Below, in pieces: positions 6,019 through 13,352 of a stretch of DNA of 14,836 bases. The translations under genes and the position numbers were made by a program. Source of the DNA: Firmicutes bacterium UBA3906 (GTDB lineage Bacteria > Bacillota > Clostridia > Caldicoprobacterales > DTU083); assembly GCA_002391555.1 (NCBI GenBank), contig DGFG01000146.1, forward strand, positions 1 through 14,836, given 5' to 3'. The notes under the pieces are model-generated. The model was not told the origin of the DNA and did no database searches. It saw only the letters and a list, made by a program, of their open reading frames with translations. Positions within the stretch are counted from its first letter, which is position 1; each line of letters opens with the position of its first letter.

Positions 6019-7950
6019 TTAAATAGTAAATCTATTGTTACCTAGAATACGTGTACCCTTTGACCTTACAAGGTTAGTTATGGCTATCATCAGGCTTTCG
6101 TCCGATTCTTCTTCTTTTGTTTGCTTTTTGAATATATCCTTTCTATATACATTAAGTAGTGAGATTGATCTTGATTCCTTGTCTTCTTTTAGGCTATTTG
6201 TATAGAGCCTTTTTTTGCTTTTGACCTTGCCCTTTATTGCAAACTGCATATTTTCGCTTCTGAATCTATTATCTATGCAAATGTATGCACCTAGTAGGTT
6301 GTAGAGAGTATCGAAGTCAAAGTCTAGCTCTAGTTCCATTTCTTCTTGGTTGCTTGCGAGCTGACTTGCTGCTATACGGTTGACTCTAAGGTTAACCTTT
6401 GACCTTGCTGTTACTTCTTGAGTTTTACCAACAAGGCTTGTGGCAACTTCATTATCCGTAGCTTCTACAGTTTGTGCGAGTGTAGCTTCATGGTCAGCCG
6501 GAGCTTGTTCGATAGAGATATCAGTAAGCTCTACAGTATCCTGGCTATCTAGTTCTTCTACTATTGTATCCTGGATCTGTTCTATTTCTTTATGGGCCTC
6601 TGTATCTTCTACTAAGTCTATAGCTGGCAGCTCACTGTCATCTGCATCTAGTATTTCTAGTTCAGCTTCTTGGTTGTCTTTTGACTCTAATAGCTCATTG
6701 TCTATCTCTATTTCAGCCTCTACAGGCTCAGACAAGTCAACAATAGGCTCAGTTAGCTCAAGTACAGGTTCAGCTTCTACTAGACTAGCCTCGACCTTGT
6801 CTTCCCCTTGGGCCTGTGTATCTATAAGGTCTGTTGTAGAATCTTGGTCAGCCAGGTCTCCAAGCAAGAAGCTGGTATAGGTGGCATCATCATTTATGGC
6901 TAGAGTAGGTTCTTCTTCGTCTTCTAATGAGGCTTCTAGGCTTTCATCTAGAACTTCTAGACTAGGTGTATCTGCAGCAAGGGTAAAGTTTTCGAGAAAT
7001 TTATCGAACTTATCAAGTGTCTCCTCTGTCTTTCCTGCCATAAGCTTGTCTTCGCCAATTGAGTCTTCTACTTGAATATCTAGTGTTTCTAGGCTCTCTA
7101 CTTGATCAACTGTTTCAAGCTCAGCATTAGTAGTGATAAGGTTGTCTGCCTCTAAAATAGGAGTTTGATCACTTAAATCGGTTGTTTCTAGTGATGTATC
7201 TCCAATATTTAAGGTCTCAACTTGGTCTTCTGCTTCTACTAAGGCTATTGCCTCTTCCTCTTTATCTTGTACGATATCTAGGCTTGCTTCACTTGTAACC
7301 TGTCCTACTGGTTCTAAGGCAGGATCATCAACTAGCTCTACCCTGTCCTCATCATTTTGGTAGGTTTCGAAAATGATATCTATTTCTTTTGAAATCATAT
7401 CATCTAGGCTGAGATTTTCCTCATCTTTGATTTGAGCAGTAGAGGGTTCGTAGTCCTTTTTGACCTTTTTAAGGTGGTTGTCGCTCCTAAATGGAATAAC
7501 TTGGCCCTTTTTGTCAGCTTCCATATGTAGGTCTACAACATTTATGATGTTTTCTTTTTTATAGGGCTTTATAACAAAATCCTTGGCACCTGCCTTGATA
7601 GCCTCTACGATGATTTTCTTTTGGCTTAGGGCAGAACACATGATAATATTAACATCGGGGTTTTCTTTGATTATCTCCTTGGCGGCTGTTAGTCCGTCCA
7701 TATTAGGCATAGTTATATCCATAAAGATAAAGTTCGGCCTTTTTTCTTTCGCCAGCTCTATCGCTTCGAAACCATCCCCAGCTTCTCCAACTATATTGTA
7801 GCCCTCATTTCTTAAAATGTCAGTTAATATACTCCTTGAAAACTTGGAGTCATCAACTACAAGAAAATCGTGCTTGTGTTTTTGCCTAGCAGCTGGTTCC
7901 TCATTTTTGATTTTGTTGGTATTGTCTTCAATGGATCTAAATAGCCTCAT
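6019..7950 (-). CDS. CheY-like receiver protein with long acidic linker and basic tail
   Basis: The first gene of the pilus operon. Counting from ATG 7956, residues 29-145 form a CheY-type receiver: acidic pair DD 35-36, phosphoacceptor Asp 80 in FMDITMPNMDG, Ser 108 and Lys 130 in VIKPYK, so all the phosphorylation residues are present. Residues about 170-515 are a low-complexity linker dominated by Glu, Asp, Leu, Val, Thr and Ser, with a single Arg (205) and no Cys or Trp, probably disordered. Residues about 516-645 form a basic tail with a possible small fold (YNLLGAYICIDNRFR to the end). No DNA-binding, enzymatic or CheW-like domain is recognised. ATG 7956 is only 1 base after AAAGGGG, while ATG 7950 is 7 bases away, so 7950 (643 residues) is preferred. 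The receiver suggests input from a histidine kinase or chemosensory system not in the window. The output is unknown. Confidence 0.9.
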   Translation of the reverse strand: MRLFRSIEDNTNKIKNEEPAARQKHKHDFLVVDDSKFSRSILTDILRNEGYNIVGEAGDGFEAIELAKEKRPNFIFMDITMPNMDGLTAAKEIIKENPDVNIIMCSALSQKKIIVEAIKAGAKDFVIKPYKKENIINVVDLHMEADKKGQVIPFRSDNHLKKVKKDYEPSTAQIKDEENLSLDDMISKEIDIIFETYQNDEDRVELVDDPALEPVGQVTSEASLDIVQDKEEEAIALVEAEDQVETLNIGDTSLETTDLSDQTPILEADNLITTNAELETVDQVESLETLDIQVEDSIGEDKLMAGKTEETLDKFDKFLENFTLAADTPSLEVLDESLEASLEDEEEPTLAINDDATYTSFLLGDLADQDSTTDLIDTQAQGEDKVEASLVEAEPVLELTEPIVDLSEPVEAEIEIDNELLESKDNQEAELEILDADDSELPAIDLVEDTEAHKEIEQIQDTIVEELDSQDTVELTDISIEQAPADHEATLAQTVEATDNEVATSLVGKTQEVTARSKVNLRVNRIAASQLASNQEEMELELDFDFDTLYNLLGAYICIDNRFRSENMQFAIKGKVKSKKRLYTNSLKEDKESRSISLLNVYRKDIFKKQTKEEESDESLMIAITNLVRSKGTRILGNNRFTI

Positions 7951-7984
7951 AGTCATTCCCCTTTGCTATTTTTTATATCTAACT

Positions 7985-8017
7985 GCTGTAAGTTATACCC
8001 TTGGCTACGAAACAGCC
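7985..8017 (-). promoter_or_regulatory. Structured leader of the pilus operon
   Basis: Within the predicted 5' leader of the receiver gene a hairpin GGCTG/TAGCC (8017-8003) can form. A segment of it, GCTGT (8016-8012 on the minus strand), is also perfectly complementary to ACAGC at 7989-7985, so two mutually exclusive pairings exist. Flanking CTAA and TTAG could close the whole element. I compared it by eye with c-di-GMP-I/II and preQ1 riboswitch cores and it does not match. The pairing could be chance, and no ligand is claimed. Confidence 0.3.
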
Positions 8018-8024
8018 TTTTAGT

Positions 8025-8052
8025 TTTATATATTATTTAATGTATTTGTCTA
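8025..8052 (-). promoter_or_regulatory. Candidate sigma-A promoter of the pilus operon
   Basis: In the 203-base gap between yifB and the receiver gene there is a -35-like TAGACA (8052-8047), a 16-base spacer and a -10-like TATAAA (8030-8025). This gives a start near 8018 and a leader of about 65 bases. The region is very AT-rich, so chance matches are likely. A second weaker pair (TTGTAA, 17 bases, TATTAT) lies upstream. No terminator for yifB was found in this gap. Confidence 0.4.
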
Positions 8053-8159
8053 TTTTTAGATAATTAGGCAAAACACCTATGATATCTTGTGTATATATAA
8101 TAATACATTTTTCCAAGGATTACAATAGGCATTTACAATGTATTGATATAATTTATATT

Positions 8160-9689
8160 TTAGGTCCAATACTCCCTATCTAGACTCCTATATTGTATAG
8201 CTTCTGCTAAATGATGGTCCTGAATTTTGTATAAACCATCCAAATCTGCAATGGTTCTTGCTAGCTTAAGTATCCGATCATAGGCTCTTGCGCTAAGAGA
8301 TAGGGCTTTGAAAGCAGCTTTTATCATTTTAATTTGACTAGGAGTAAGGCTACAATACTTTTCTATGTTTTTAGAGCTAAGCTGCGCATTGTTGTATATA
8401 CCCTGATCTTTATACCTTTCTAATTGTATATTTCTAGCCCTATTCACGAATTCCTTCATTTGACTTGAAGATTCTCCATTTCTTTGGCTAGTTAGTTTAT
8501 CAAAGGGAATTGGACTGACCTCTAAATGTATATCAAACCTATCAAGCAAGGGTCCTGATATTTTGCTCAGGTATCTACTGATGCGACCTGGTGTACAGGT
8601 ACACTCCTTGTTTGGGTCTCCAAAGTAGCCACAAGGACAGGGATTCATACTGGCAATTAGCATAAACTTTGCAGGAAAGACTGCTGTGCCACTAGCCCTA
8701 GATACTACAATCTGACCATCTTCAAGGGGTTGTCTTAGGACCTCTAGTACATCTCTTTTATATTCGGGAAGCTCATCTAAGAATAATACGCCATGATGAG
8801 CTAGGCTAATCTGACCAGGCTTTGGCACTTGTCCCCCGCCTACAAGGGCTACATTTGAAATGGTATGATGAGGTGCCCTAAAGGGCCTTTCTTCTACTAG
8901 GCCCCTAGCAGTATCAAGGACACCTGCCGCACTATAAATTTTCGTTATCTCAAGAGCTTCTGAATAATCAAGGTCTGGTAGTATAGTTGGTAGTCTTTTT
9001 GCTAGCATGGTCTTGCCAGTACCAGGACTGCCTATCATAAGGAGGTTATGGCCACCTGCTGCTGCTATTTTTAGGGCTCTTTTGGCTGCCTCTTGCCCCT
9101 TTACATCTATATAATCTAATACTTTTTTGCTTTCTTTTTTCTTGTTAAAATGTTTTCCTATAGTATATGGTACAAGCTCTTGCTGACTATTTATGCTGTT
9201 TACTAGTTCTATTAGGTTTTTGAAGGTAAATATGGACATACCTTTAACATGGCTGCCTTCTGCAGCATTTTCTGTTGGTAATACCACCTGACTTTCCCTA
9301 TCAGAAACCGATAAAAGCATGGGGAGTACACCACTTACAGGTCGAATTGAACCATCTAGTGATAGTTCTCCTAAAAAAATTGGATCTAAGCTATTATCTT
9401 TTTCTATCTGACCAGTTGCCATTAATATACCTACAGCTATAGCTAGATCATAGGCAGACCCTTCTTTTTTTGTGTCTCCGGGTGCCATGTTAACGGTTAA
9501 ACGCTTTACTGGAAAGTTAAAGCCAGAATTTTTTATTGCAGCCCGTACACGTTCTCTTGATTCTTTTACAGCAGTATCGGCTAGGCCAACTATATCAAAG
9601 CTTGGTAATCCATTTGATATATCAACCTCTATATCAATAATATATCCCTTTATTCCAAATAGACCTGTACTTTTAACCTTTGCCAGCAT
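8160..9689 (-). CDS. yifB: YifB/ComM family Mg-chelatase-like AAA+ ATPase
   Basis: 509 residues, full length for the family. Residues 1-165 form the Lon-protease-like fold typical of ComM, starting LAKVKSTGLFGIKGY and including LTVNMAPGDTKKEGSAYDLA. The AAA+ core has Walker A GSPGTGKT (220-227), Walker B VLFLDE (301-306), sensor-1 SMNP (347-350), a Cys cluster CPC (351-353) and CTC (363-365), and LLDRFD (381-386). The C-terminal Mg-chelatase domain ends with SLSARAYDRILKLARTIADL. In Gram-negative natural transformation, ComM is a hexameric branch-migration helicase; the Firmicute homologues are less studied. The start is ATG 9689, 7 bases after GGAGG and 14 bases after the rnhB stop, so it is coupled to rnhB. 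Type IV pilus genes follow, which would fit a DNA-uptake role, but this neighbourhood is also common in genomes without pili. Confidence 0.95.
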   Translation of the reverse strand: MLAKVKSTGLFGIKGYIIDIEVDISNGLPSFDIVGLADTAVKESRERVRAAIKNSGFNFPVKRLTVNMAPGDTKKEGSAYDLAIAVGILMATGQIEKDNSLDPIFLGELSLDGSIRPVSGVLPMLLSVSDRESQVVLPTENAAEGSHVKGMSIFTFKNLIELVNSINSQQELVPYTIGKHFNKKKESKKVLDYIDVKGQEAAKRALKIAAAGGHNLLMIGSPGTGKTMLAKRLPTILPDLDYSEALEITKIYSAAGVLDTARGLVEERPFRAPHHTISNVALVGGGQVPKPGQISLAHHGVLFLDELPEYKRDVLEVLRQPLEDGQIVVSRASGTAVFPAKFMLIASMNPCPCGYFGDPNKECTCTPGRISRYLSKISGPLLDRFDIHLEVSPIPFDKLTSQRNGESSSQMKEFVNRARNIQLERYKDQGIYNNAQLSSKNIEKYCSLTPSQIKMIKAAFKALSLSARAYDRILKLARTIADLDGLYKIQDHHLAEAIQYRSLDREYWT

Positions 9690-9703
9690 TTAAATCCTCC
9701 AGA

Positions 9704-10468
9704 TTAGGCGAATTTTCCTGTGAAGCTACGGCGATGTACTGGAGCTAGACCAAGTTTTTTAATAGCTTCTATGTGAGCCTTTGTTCCATAACCCTTGTGC
9801 TTTTCAAATCCATATTCGGGGTAGATTATTGAAAGTTCATTCATAATCCTGTCCCTTGTAACCTTTGCTATTATAGATGCTGCAGCTATTGACTGGGACC
9901 TTGAATCACCGGATATGATAGATTCTTGTGGTATAGGCACATTATCTAGTTCCATAGCATCTATAAGCAGGTATTGAGGTCTTGTATTACAGGCATAAAC
10001 TGCCTCTTGCATAGCCTCTAATGTGGCCTTGTAGATATTGATCTCATCTATCCTAGTAGGGTCTATAATGGCTAGGCCGATTGAGATAGCCTTGTCTTTG
10101 ATCATATTATAGAAAAATTGACGTTTGCTTGCTGAGAGCTTTTTTGAATCATCTATACCCTCAATAACAAGTCCTTTTGGTAGTATTACACAGGCTGATA
10201 CCAAGGGTCCAGCTAATGGCCCACGGCCTGCTTCATCAATGCCTCCTATATACTCATAGCCCTTGGCCCAGATCTTATTTTCAAAGCTCATTAGCTGAAT
10301 TGATTTTTCTCTAGCTTTTTGTATAGTCTCTTCTTTTATAATTGCATTTTGTAAAATCCTTTTAACACCTTTTCTTGGATCTTGTTTTAGTTTATTTAGT
10401 AAATCCTCATTTAAACCCTCTTCGTCTACCAATTCTTGGATTTGCTTAATTGTTAAGTCATTTAACAC
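9704..10468 (-). CDS. rnhB: Ribonuclease HII
   Basis: Removes ribonucleotides embedded in DNA and RNA primers from RNA-DNA hybrids. It is 254 residues, close to the Bacillus enzyme. A Firmicute-type N-terminal extension (1-70, including DPRKGVKRIL) precedes the catalytic domain with IGGIDEAGRGPLAGP (74-88; catalytic Asp 78 and Glu 79), LLID (Asp 170), GDSRSQSIAAASIIAKVTRD (187-206) and the C-terminal HKGYGTKAH and HRRSF substrate-binding segments. It starts with GTG at 10468, 6 bases after GGAGGGG. The Shine-Dalgarno sequence is complementary to a C-rich stretch in its own leader (listed separately). It is followed 14 bases later by yifB; yraN, often between them in relatives, is missing. Confidence 0.97.
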   Translation of the reverse strand: MLNDLTIKQIQELVDEEGLNEDLLNKLKQDPRKGVKRILQNAIIKEETIQKAREKSIQLMSFENKIWAKGYEYIGGIDEAGRGPLAGPLVSACVILPKGLVIEGIDDSKKLSASKRQFFYNMIKDKAISIGLAIIDPTRIDEINIYKATLEAMQEAVYACNTRPQYLLIDAMELDNVPIPQESIISGDSRSQSIAAASIIAKVTRDRIMNELSIIYPEYGFEKHKGYGTKAHIEAIKKLGLAPVHRRSFTGKFA

Positions 10469-10473
10469 ACAAG

Positions 10474-10538
10474 ACCCCTCCGTTTATTCTAGATATTCGA
10501 TACCTTTTTCAAATATCCTTTATTATTGTGGGAGGGGT
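10474..10538 (-). promoter_or_regulatory. Possible anti-Shine-Dalgarno stem in the rnhB leader
   Basis: In the minus-strand RNA, ACCCCTCC (10538-10531) is perfectly complementary to GGAGGGGT (10481-10474), which is the rnhB ribosome binding site. The 49 bases between the arms hold a second perfect stem (GATATT/AATATC, 10492-10497 with 10512-10517). Together they form a nested hairpin that would mask the ribosome binding site. The remaining gap back to rbgA shows no terminator. A regulatory role is inferred from complementarity only. Confidence 0.45.
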
Positions 10539-10588
10539 GTTCTTATACACTATTTATTTTCTAATTATGATTTATCTTCTACCCTGTC

Positions 10589-11443
10589 CTAGCTACTTTC
10601 TTGGGGTAATTCAAGTGTGATATCACCAATAAGTCCAGTTCTAAACTCTCTTAGTATGGTGGTAGCACACCTTTCTGTGTCTATTTTGTTACCAGCCATT
10701 AGCATACCCCTATTTGTAGCTATAAGTTCTAATAAGTCATAGCCGGGTAGATTTGTATCTTCTAACTTAAATCTTGTCTTTAGGGCATCTGGATATAGGG
10801 TCTTGACTTCCTCAAGTAGGTTAACAGCCAGCTTTACTGGGTCTAGTATTTCTTCTCGAATAGACCCTATATAAGAGAGGTGGAGCCCTATTGTTTTATT
10901 ATCAAGCTTTGGCCAAAGCATACCAGGAGTATCCATAAGCTCAAAGTAAGGTCCTATCTTTACCCATTGCTTTGACCTTGTGACACCTGGTTTGTCACCT
11001 GTTTTCGCCTTTGCTCTACCTGCTATGCTATTTATTAAGGTTGATTTGCCTACATTTGGGATACCTACAACCATAGCCCTTATAGTTTTATTTATACCCT
11101 TGCGTTTTTTTATTTCATTTCGTTTTTTATCTGCTAACTCGAAGAGTTTGTTCTTTAAGTACCTTACATCTTTACTATCTAGGGCATTTACAGTATAAAT
11201 ATTGATTCCTTGACTGGTGAAATGCTCTAGCCATAGTTGAGTCTTTTTATTATCAGCATAGTCCTTTTTATTTAGTACTATAACTCTTATCTTGTTTTGA
11301 TAAAGCTGCTCAAAATCAGGGTTTAAGCTTGACTCAGGTGTCCTTGCATCTACTAGCTCGATAACCATGTCTACTAGCTTAAGGTTTTCCACCATCATTT
11401 GCCTTGCCTTTGCCATATGACCTGGATACCAGTTAATATTCAA
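10589..11443 (-). CDS. rbgA: Ribosome biogenesis GTPase RbgA (YlqF)
   Basis: A circularly permuted GTPase for late 50S subunit assembly, 284 residues, near the Bacillus YlqF length. The G motifs appear in permuted order: G4 NKKD (58-61), then G1 GIPNVGKST (127-135), G2 Thr in GVTRSK (around 155) and G3 DTPG (171-174). The N-terminal [11 protein letters not shown] is diagnostic of the family, and the C-terminal helical domain ends with [14 protein letters not shown]. The start is ATG 11443, 9 bases after GGGGTG. It lies after the rplS terminator, so it needs its own promoter; only weak candidates are seen at 11444-11530. Co-location with rplS and rnhB is the usual Firmicute arrangement. Confidence 0.97.
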   Translation of the reverse strand: MNINWYPGHMAKARQMMVENLKLVDMVIELVDARTPESSLNPDFEQLYQNKIRVIVLNKKDYADNKKTQLWLEHFTSQGINIYTVNALDSKDVRYLKNKLFELADKKRNEIKKRKGINKTIRAMVVGIPNVGKSTLINSIAGRAKAKTGDKPGVTRSKQWVKIGPYFELMDTPGMLWPKLDNKTIGLHLSYIGSIREEILDPVKLAVNLLEEVKTLYPDALKTRFKLEDTNLPGYDLLELIATNRGMLMAGNKIDTERCATTILREFRTGLIGDITLELPQESS

Positions 11444-11540
11444 AGTAACACCCCATTTCTATAGTGAAGTTTCATAGTGGGCAATTCATTATTAGCCTTC
11501 TTAGATTAGAACAAGATTAAATAGCATGCTTTTTAGCTAT

Positions 11541-11581
11541 TGCCTATAAAAATAATATGGGACCGATTAAGCAGTCCCATA
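11541..11581 (-). terminator. Intrinsic terminator after rplS
   Basis: An 8-bp perfect stem (TATGGGAC/GTCCCATA, 11556-11563 with 11574-11581) with a 10-base loop begins 8 bases after the rplS stop. It is followed on the minus strand by TTATTTTTATA. It closes the ffh-to-rplS transcription unit. A further short inverted repeat (ATAGC/GCTAT, 11521-11540) lies just beyond. Confidence 0.85.
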
Positions 11582-11589
11582 CATTTTGA

Positions 11590-11934
11590 CTATAGTCTTT
11601 TTTCTTTAACTTTTGCCGCTTTACCAACTCTATCGCGGATATAAAATAGTCTTGCTCTCCTTGCCTTACCCCTACGTACGATTTCAATACGGTTTATCCT
11701 TGGAGAATGTAAGGGAAATGTTCTCTCTACTCCGATACCATAAGATAACCTTCTAACTGTAAAGGTCTCACTGATACCGCCACCATTTCGCTTTAAGACT
11801 AGACCCTCAAAGGCCTGAAGTCTCTCACGGCTACCCTCTACAACCTTTACAAAGACTCTTACTGTGTCTCCAATTGCGAAATCTGGTAGATCTGTTCTCA
11901 TCTGTTCTTTTTCTAATGTTCTGATAATATCCAT
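11590..11934 (-). CDS. rplS: 50S ribosomal protein L19
   Basis: L19 sits at the 30S-50S interface of the ribosome. From ATG 11934 it is 114 residues, the normal size, with the family sequence [57 protein letters not shown] and a basic C-terminus with [10 protein letters not shown]. The frame is open to an ATG at 12003, but that would add 23 residues foreign to the family and begin at the predicted transcription start. ATG 11934 follows AAGGAGG by 11 bases and is preferred. Its own promoter and leader lie upstream, and a terminator follows. Confidence 0.97.
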   Translation of the reverse strand: MDIIRTLEKEQMRTDLPDFAIGDTVRVFVKVVEGSRERLQAFEGLVLKRNGGGISETFTVRRLSYGIGVERTFPLHSPRINRIEIVRRGKARRARLFYIRDRVGKAAKVKEKRL

Positions 11935-12003
11935 AGGTTCCTCAACCTCCTTCTCAAAAGCGTTCATAACCTTTATCAAGGAAAGCGGACCGCTCGTAAT
12001 CAT
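11935..12003 (-). promoter_or_regulatory. Structured rplS leader, L19-leader-like
   Basis: The leader between the rplS promoter and ATG 11934 contains a GC-rich hairpin (AGCGGTCCGCT, near 11980-11996) and a second one, CCTTGATAAAGG. In addition AAGCGT (12009-12004) is complementary to ACGCTT just before the ribosome binding site, which would close both hairpins into a three-way junction. Firmicute rplS genes are known to carry an autoregulatory L19 leader RNA in this position. The assignment here rests on position and pairing, not on a covariance-model hit. The closing arm lies at or before the predicted transcript start, so the full junction may form only in read-through RNA from trmD. Confidence 0.45.
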
Positions 12004-12010
12004 ACGCTTG

Positions 12011-12039
12011 ATTATACCACATGATATTTAAGCGTGCAA
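12011..12039 (-). promoter_or_regulatory. Sigma-A promoter of rplS
   Basis: -35 TTGCAC (12039-12034), a 17-base spacer, and a perfect -10 TATAAT (12016-12011) with an extended TG one base before it. This is the strongest promoter match in the window. It lies in the gap just after the trmD stop codon (12047), so rplS can be transcribed independently of ffh-trmD. The expected start is around 12003-12005. Confidence 0.8.
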
Positions 12040-12046
12040 TAAGTAT

Positions 12047-12784
12047 TTATTTATGTTCTTTTAGTTCTTTTAATAGCATTTGATCCTCATCACTAAGCTC
12101 TGCTTTGCTAAGCATATCTGGTCTTTTTATTAGGGTGTTTTTTAGGCTCTGTGTTCTCCTCCACCTGTCAATTTCCTTGTGGTTTCCTGATAAGAGGACC
12201 TCAGGGACCTTATCACCCTTGTAATTGCTAGGTCTAGTATAGTGGGGGTATTCAAGTAGATGGTTGGTATGAGATTCTTCTAAGATTGAATCTGAACTGC
12301 CTAAAACTCCAGGTATAAGTCTGGTTACTGAGTCTACAAATACCATGGCCGCTAGTTCTCCGCCTGTTAAAACATAGTCACCTATAGAAATCTCCTGGTC
12401 AACATATTTATCTATTACCCTTTGGTCTATACCTTCATAATGGCCACATAACAAGATGATATTTGTATGTCTTGAATAGTCTGCTACCATTGCTTGGTCT
12501 AGTACCCTGCCTTGGGGTGATAAATATATAATTGTAGGCTTTAAATCATGTAGCCCAATTACATGGTCAAGGGCATCATAGAGTGGTTGTACTGCCATAA
12601 CCATGCCAGCACCCCCTCCATATGGGTAGTCGTCAACCTGCCTGTGTTTATTCTTTGCAAAGTCTCGTATATTATGGGTATTTATATTGACTAAATTGTT
12701 ATCTATAGCCCTTCCCATAATACTCGTGGAAATAAAGGGTTTAAATAGTTCTGGGAATAGTGTTAGTATATCAATCCTCATCAT
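12047..12784 (-). CDS. trmD: tRNA (guanine-37-N1)-methyltransferase TrmD
   Basis: Methylates G37 next to the anticodon using S-adenosylmethionine and prevents frameshifting. It is 245 residues, the usual length, a SPOUT-fold dimer. Family segments are MRIDILTLFPELF at the N-terminus, PYGGGAGMVM (54-63), the knot segments LLCGHYEGIDQRV (111-123) and EISIGDYVLTGGELA (131-145), and PHYTRP with LLSGNHKEIDRWR near the C-terminus. The position of the E. coli catalytic Asp169 (sequence EDSF) reads EES here (Glu 170). The start ATG 12784 overlaps the end of rimM by 14 bases, with AGGGA inside rimM as ribosome binding site. ATG 12781 is an alternative. Translational coupling with rimM is likely. Confidence 0.97.
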   Translation of the reverse strand: MMRIDILTLFPELFKPFISTSIMGRAIDNNLVNINTHNIRDFAKNKHRQVDDYPYGGGAGMVMAVQPLYDALDHVIGLHDLKPTIIYLSPQGRVLDQAMVADYSRHTNIILLCGHYEGIDQRVIDKYVDQEISIGDYVLTGGELAAMVFVDSVTRLIPGVLGSSDSILEESHTNHLLEYPHYTRPSNYKGDKVPEVLLSGNHKEIDRWRRTQSLKNTLIKRPDMLSKAELSDEDQMLLKELKEHK

Positions 12785-13304
12785 CTAACAATCCCTTCAT
12801 ATCTGTAAGATCGACCACAATCCTAGCTGCATTTATATCTACTTCTTTTACTACCTTTTTTATAGCTGGTAATAGTAGCTGTCCCCCATTAGATTTTATC
12901 TCATATACATCGTTACTACCTGTTTTGATAACATTGCTTACCTGACCTAATGATTTGCCTTCTATAGTAACTACTGTGCATCCTATTATATCACCTATAA
13001 AAAAGGTATCCTCAGATAGTTTAATAGCAAGCTCTCGTGGTATCCATAGGTATTGGTTTCTAAGAATTTCAGCATCTTCTATAGAATCTATCTGTTCAAG
13101 CTTTAGATAGACAAAGCCCTTGCTGTGTCTTGATCTTTCTATCTTATGTTCTATATATACATTATCTTTTTTTGACTCGTCTTTTATAAGAACATAGTCT
13201 AGTCTATCAAAACGTTTAGGGTCTTCTGTTAAAGGCTTTACCTTTAGCTCACCCTTTAAGCCTTGAGGCTTTAGGACCAAACCTATAGATAAATAGGTCA
13301 TCAT
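12771..13304 (-). CDS. rimM: 16S rRNA processing protein RimM
   Basis: Assembly factor for the 30S head domain that binds S19. It is 177 residues, normal size. The N-terminal RimM barrel begins TYLSIGLVLKPQGLKGELKVKPLTEDPKRF. The C-terminal PRC-barrel covers about 96-172, with FFIGDIIGCTVV, GSNDVYEI and LLLPAIKKVVKEVDI. The start ATG 13304 follows AAGGAG/AAGG and the next codon is also ATG. A terminator-like hairpin separates it from khpA, and its 3' end overlaps trmD. Confidence 0.96.
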   Translation of the reverse strand: MMTYLSIGLVLKPQGLKGELKVKPLTEDPKRFDRLDYVLIKDESKKDNVYIEHKIERSRHSKGFVYLKLEQIDSIEDAEILRNQYLWIPRELAIKLSEDTFFIGDIIGCTVVTIEGKSLGQVSNVIKTGSNDVYEIKSNGGQLLLPAIKKVVKEVDINAARIVVDLTDMKGLLDDED

Positions 13305-13320
13305 CTCTACCTTCTCCTTT

Positions 13321-13352
13321 AAAGAAAAAAGGATTGAGTATCCCCAACCCTT
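13321..13352 (-). terminator. Terminator-like hairpin between khpA and rimM
   Basis: Minus-strand RNA from the khpA stop codon can form an 8-bp stem, AAGGGUUG/CAAUCCUU (13352-13345 with 13336-13329; one G-U pair), with an 8-base loop. It is directly followed by UUUUCUUU. It has the form of an intrinsic terminator but lies inside the gene string rpsP-khpA-rimM-trmD. It would cut the level of rimM-trmD relative to rpsP-khpA. Confidence 0.6.

Noticed and set aside
6440..6880. Plus-strand frame of 146 codons, very serine-rich
   Set aside because: It is antisense to the acidic linker of the receiver gene. The Ser-rich composition is what reverse-complemented Glu/Asp/Leu codons produce, and it has no ribosome binding site.
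7957..8055. c-di-GMP or preQ1 riboswitch upstream of the pilus operon
   Set aside because: The conserved cores (for example GGGCAAACC and ACGCAAAGC of the c-di-GMP-I type) are absent and the leader is too short. Only a generic hairpin is supported.
8100..8150. Direct repeat ATTGTAA in the yifB-receiver gap
   Set aside because: It consists of two 7-base copies in highly AT-rich DNA, is too short to support an operator, and has no further copies.
9472..9693. Plus-strand frame opposite the yifB start
   Set aside because: It is a shadow of the conserved ComM N-terminal domain and shows no independent coding signal.
11935..12003. N-terminal extension of L19 from ATG 12003
   Set aside because: It adds 23 residues absent from the L19 family and starts at the predicted transcription start. 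ATG 11934 has a good ribosome binding site.
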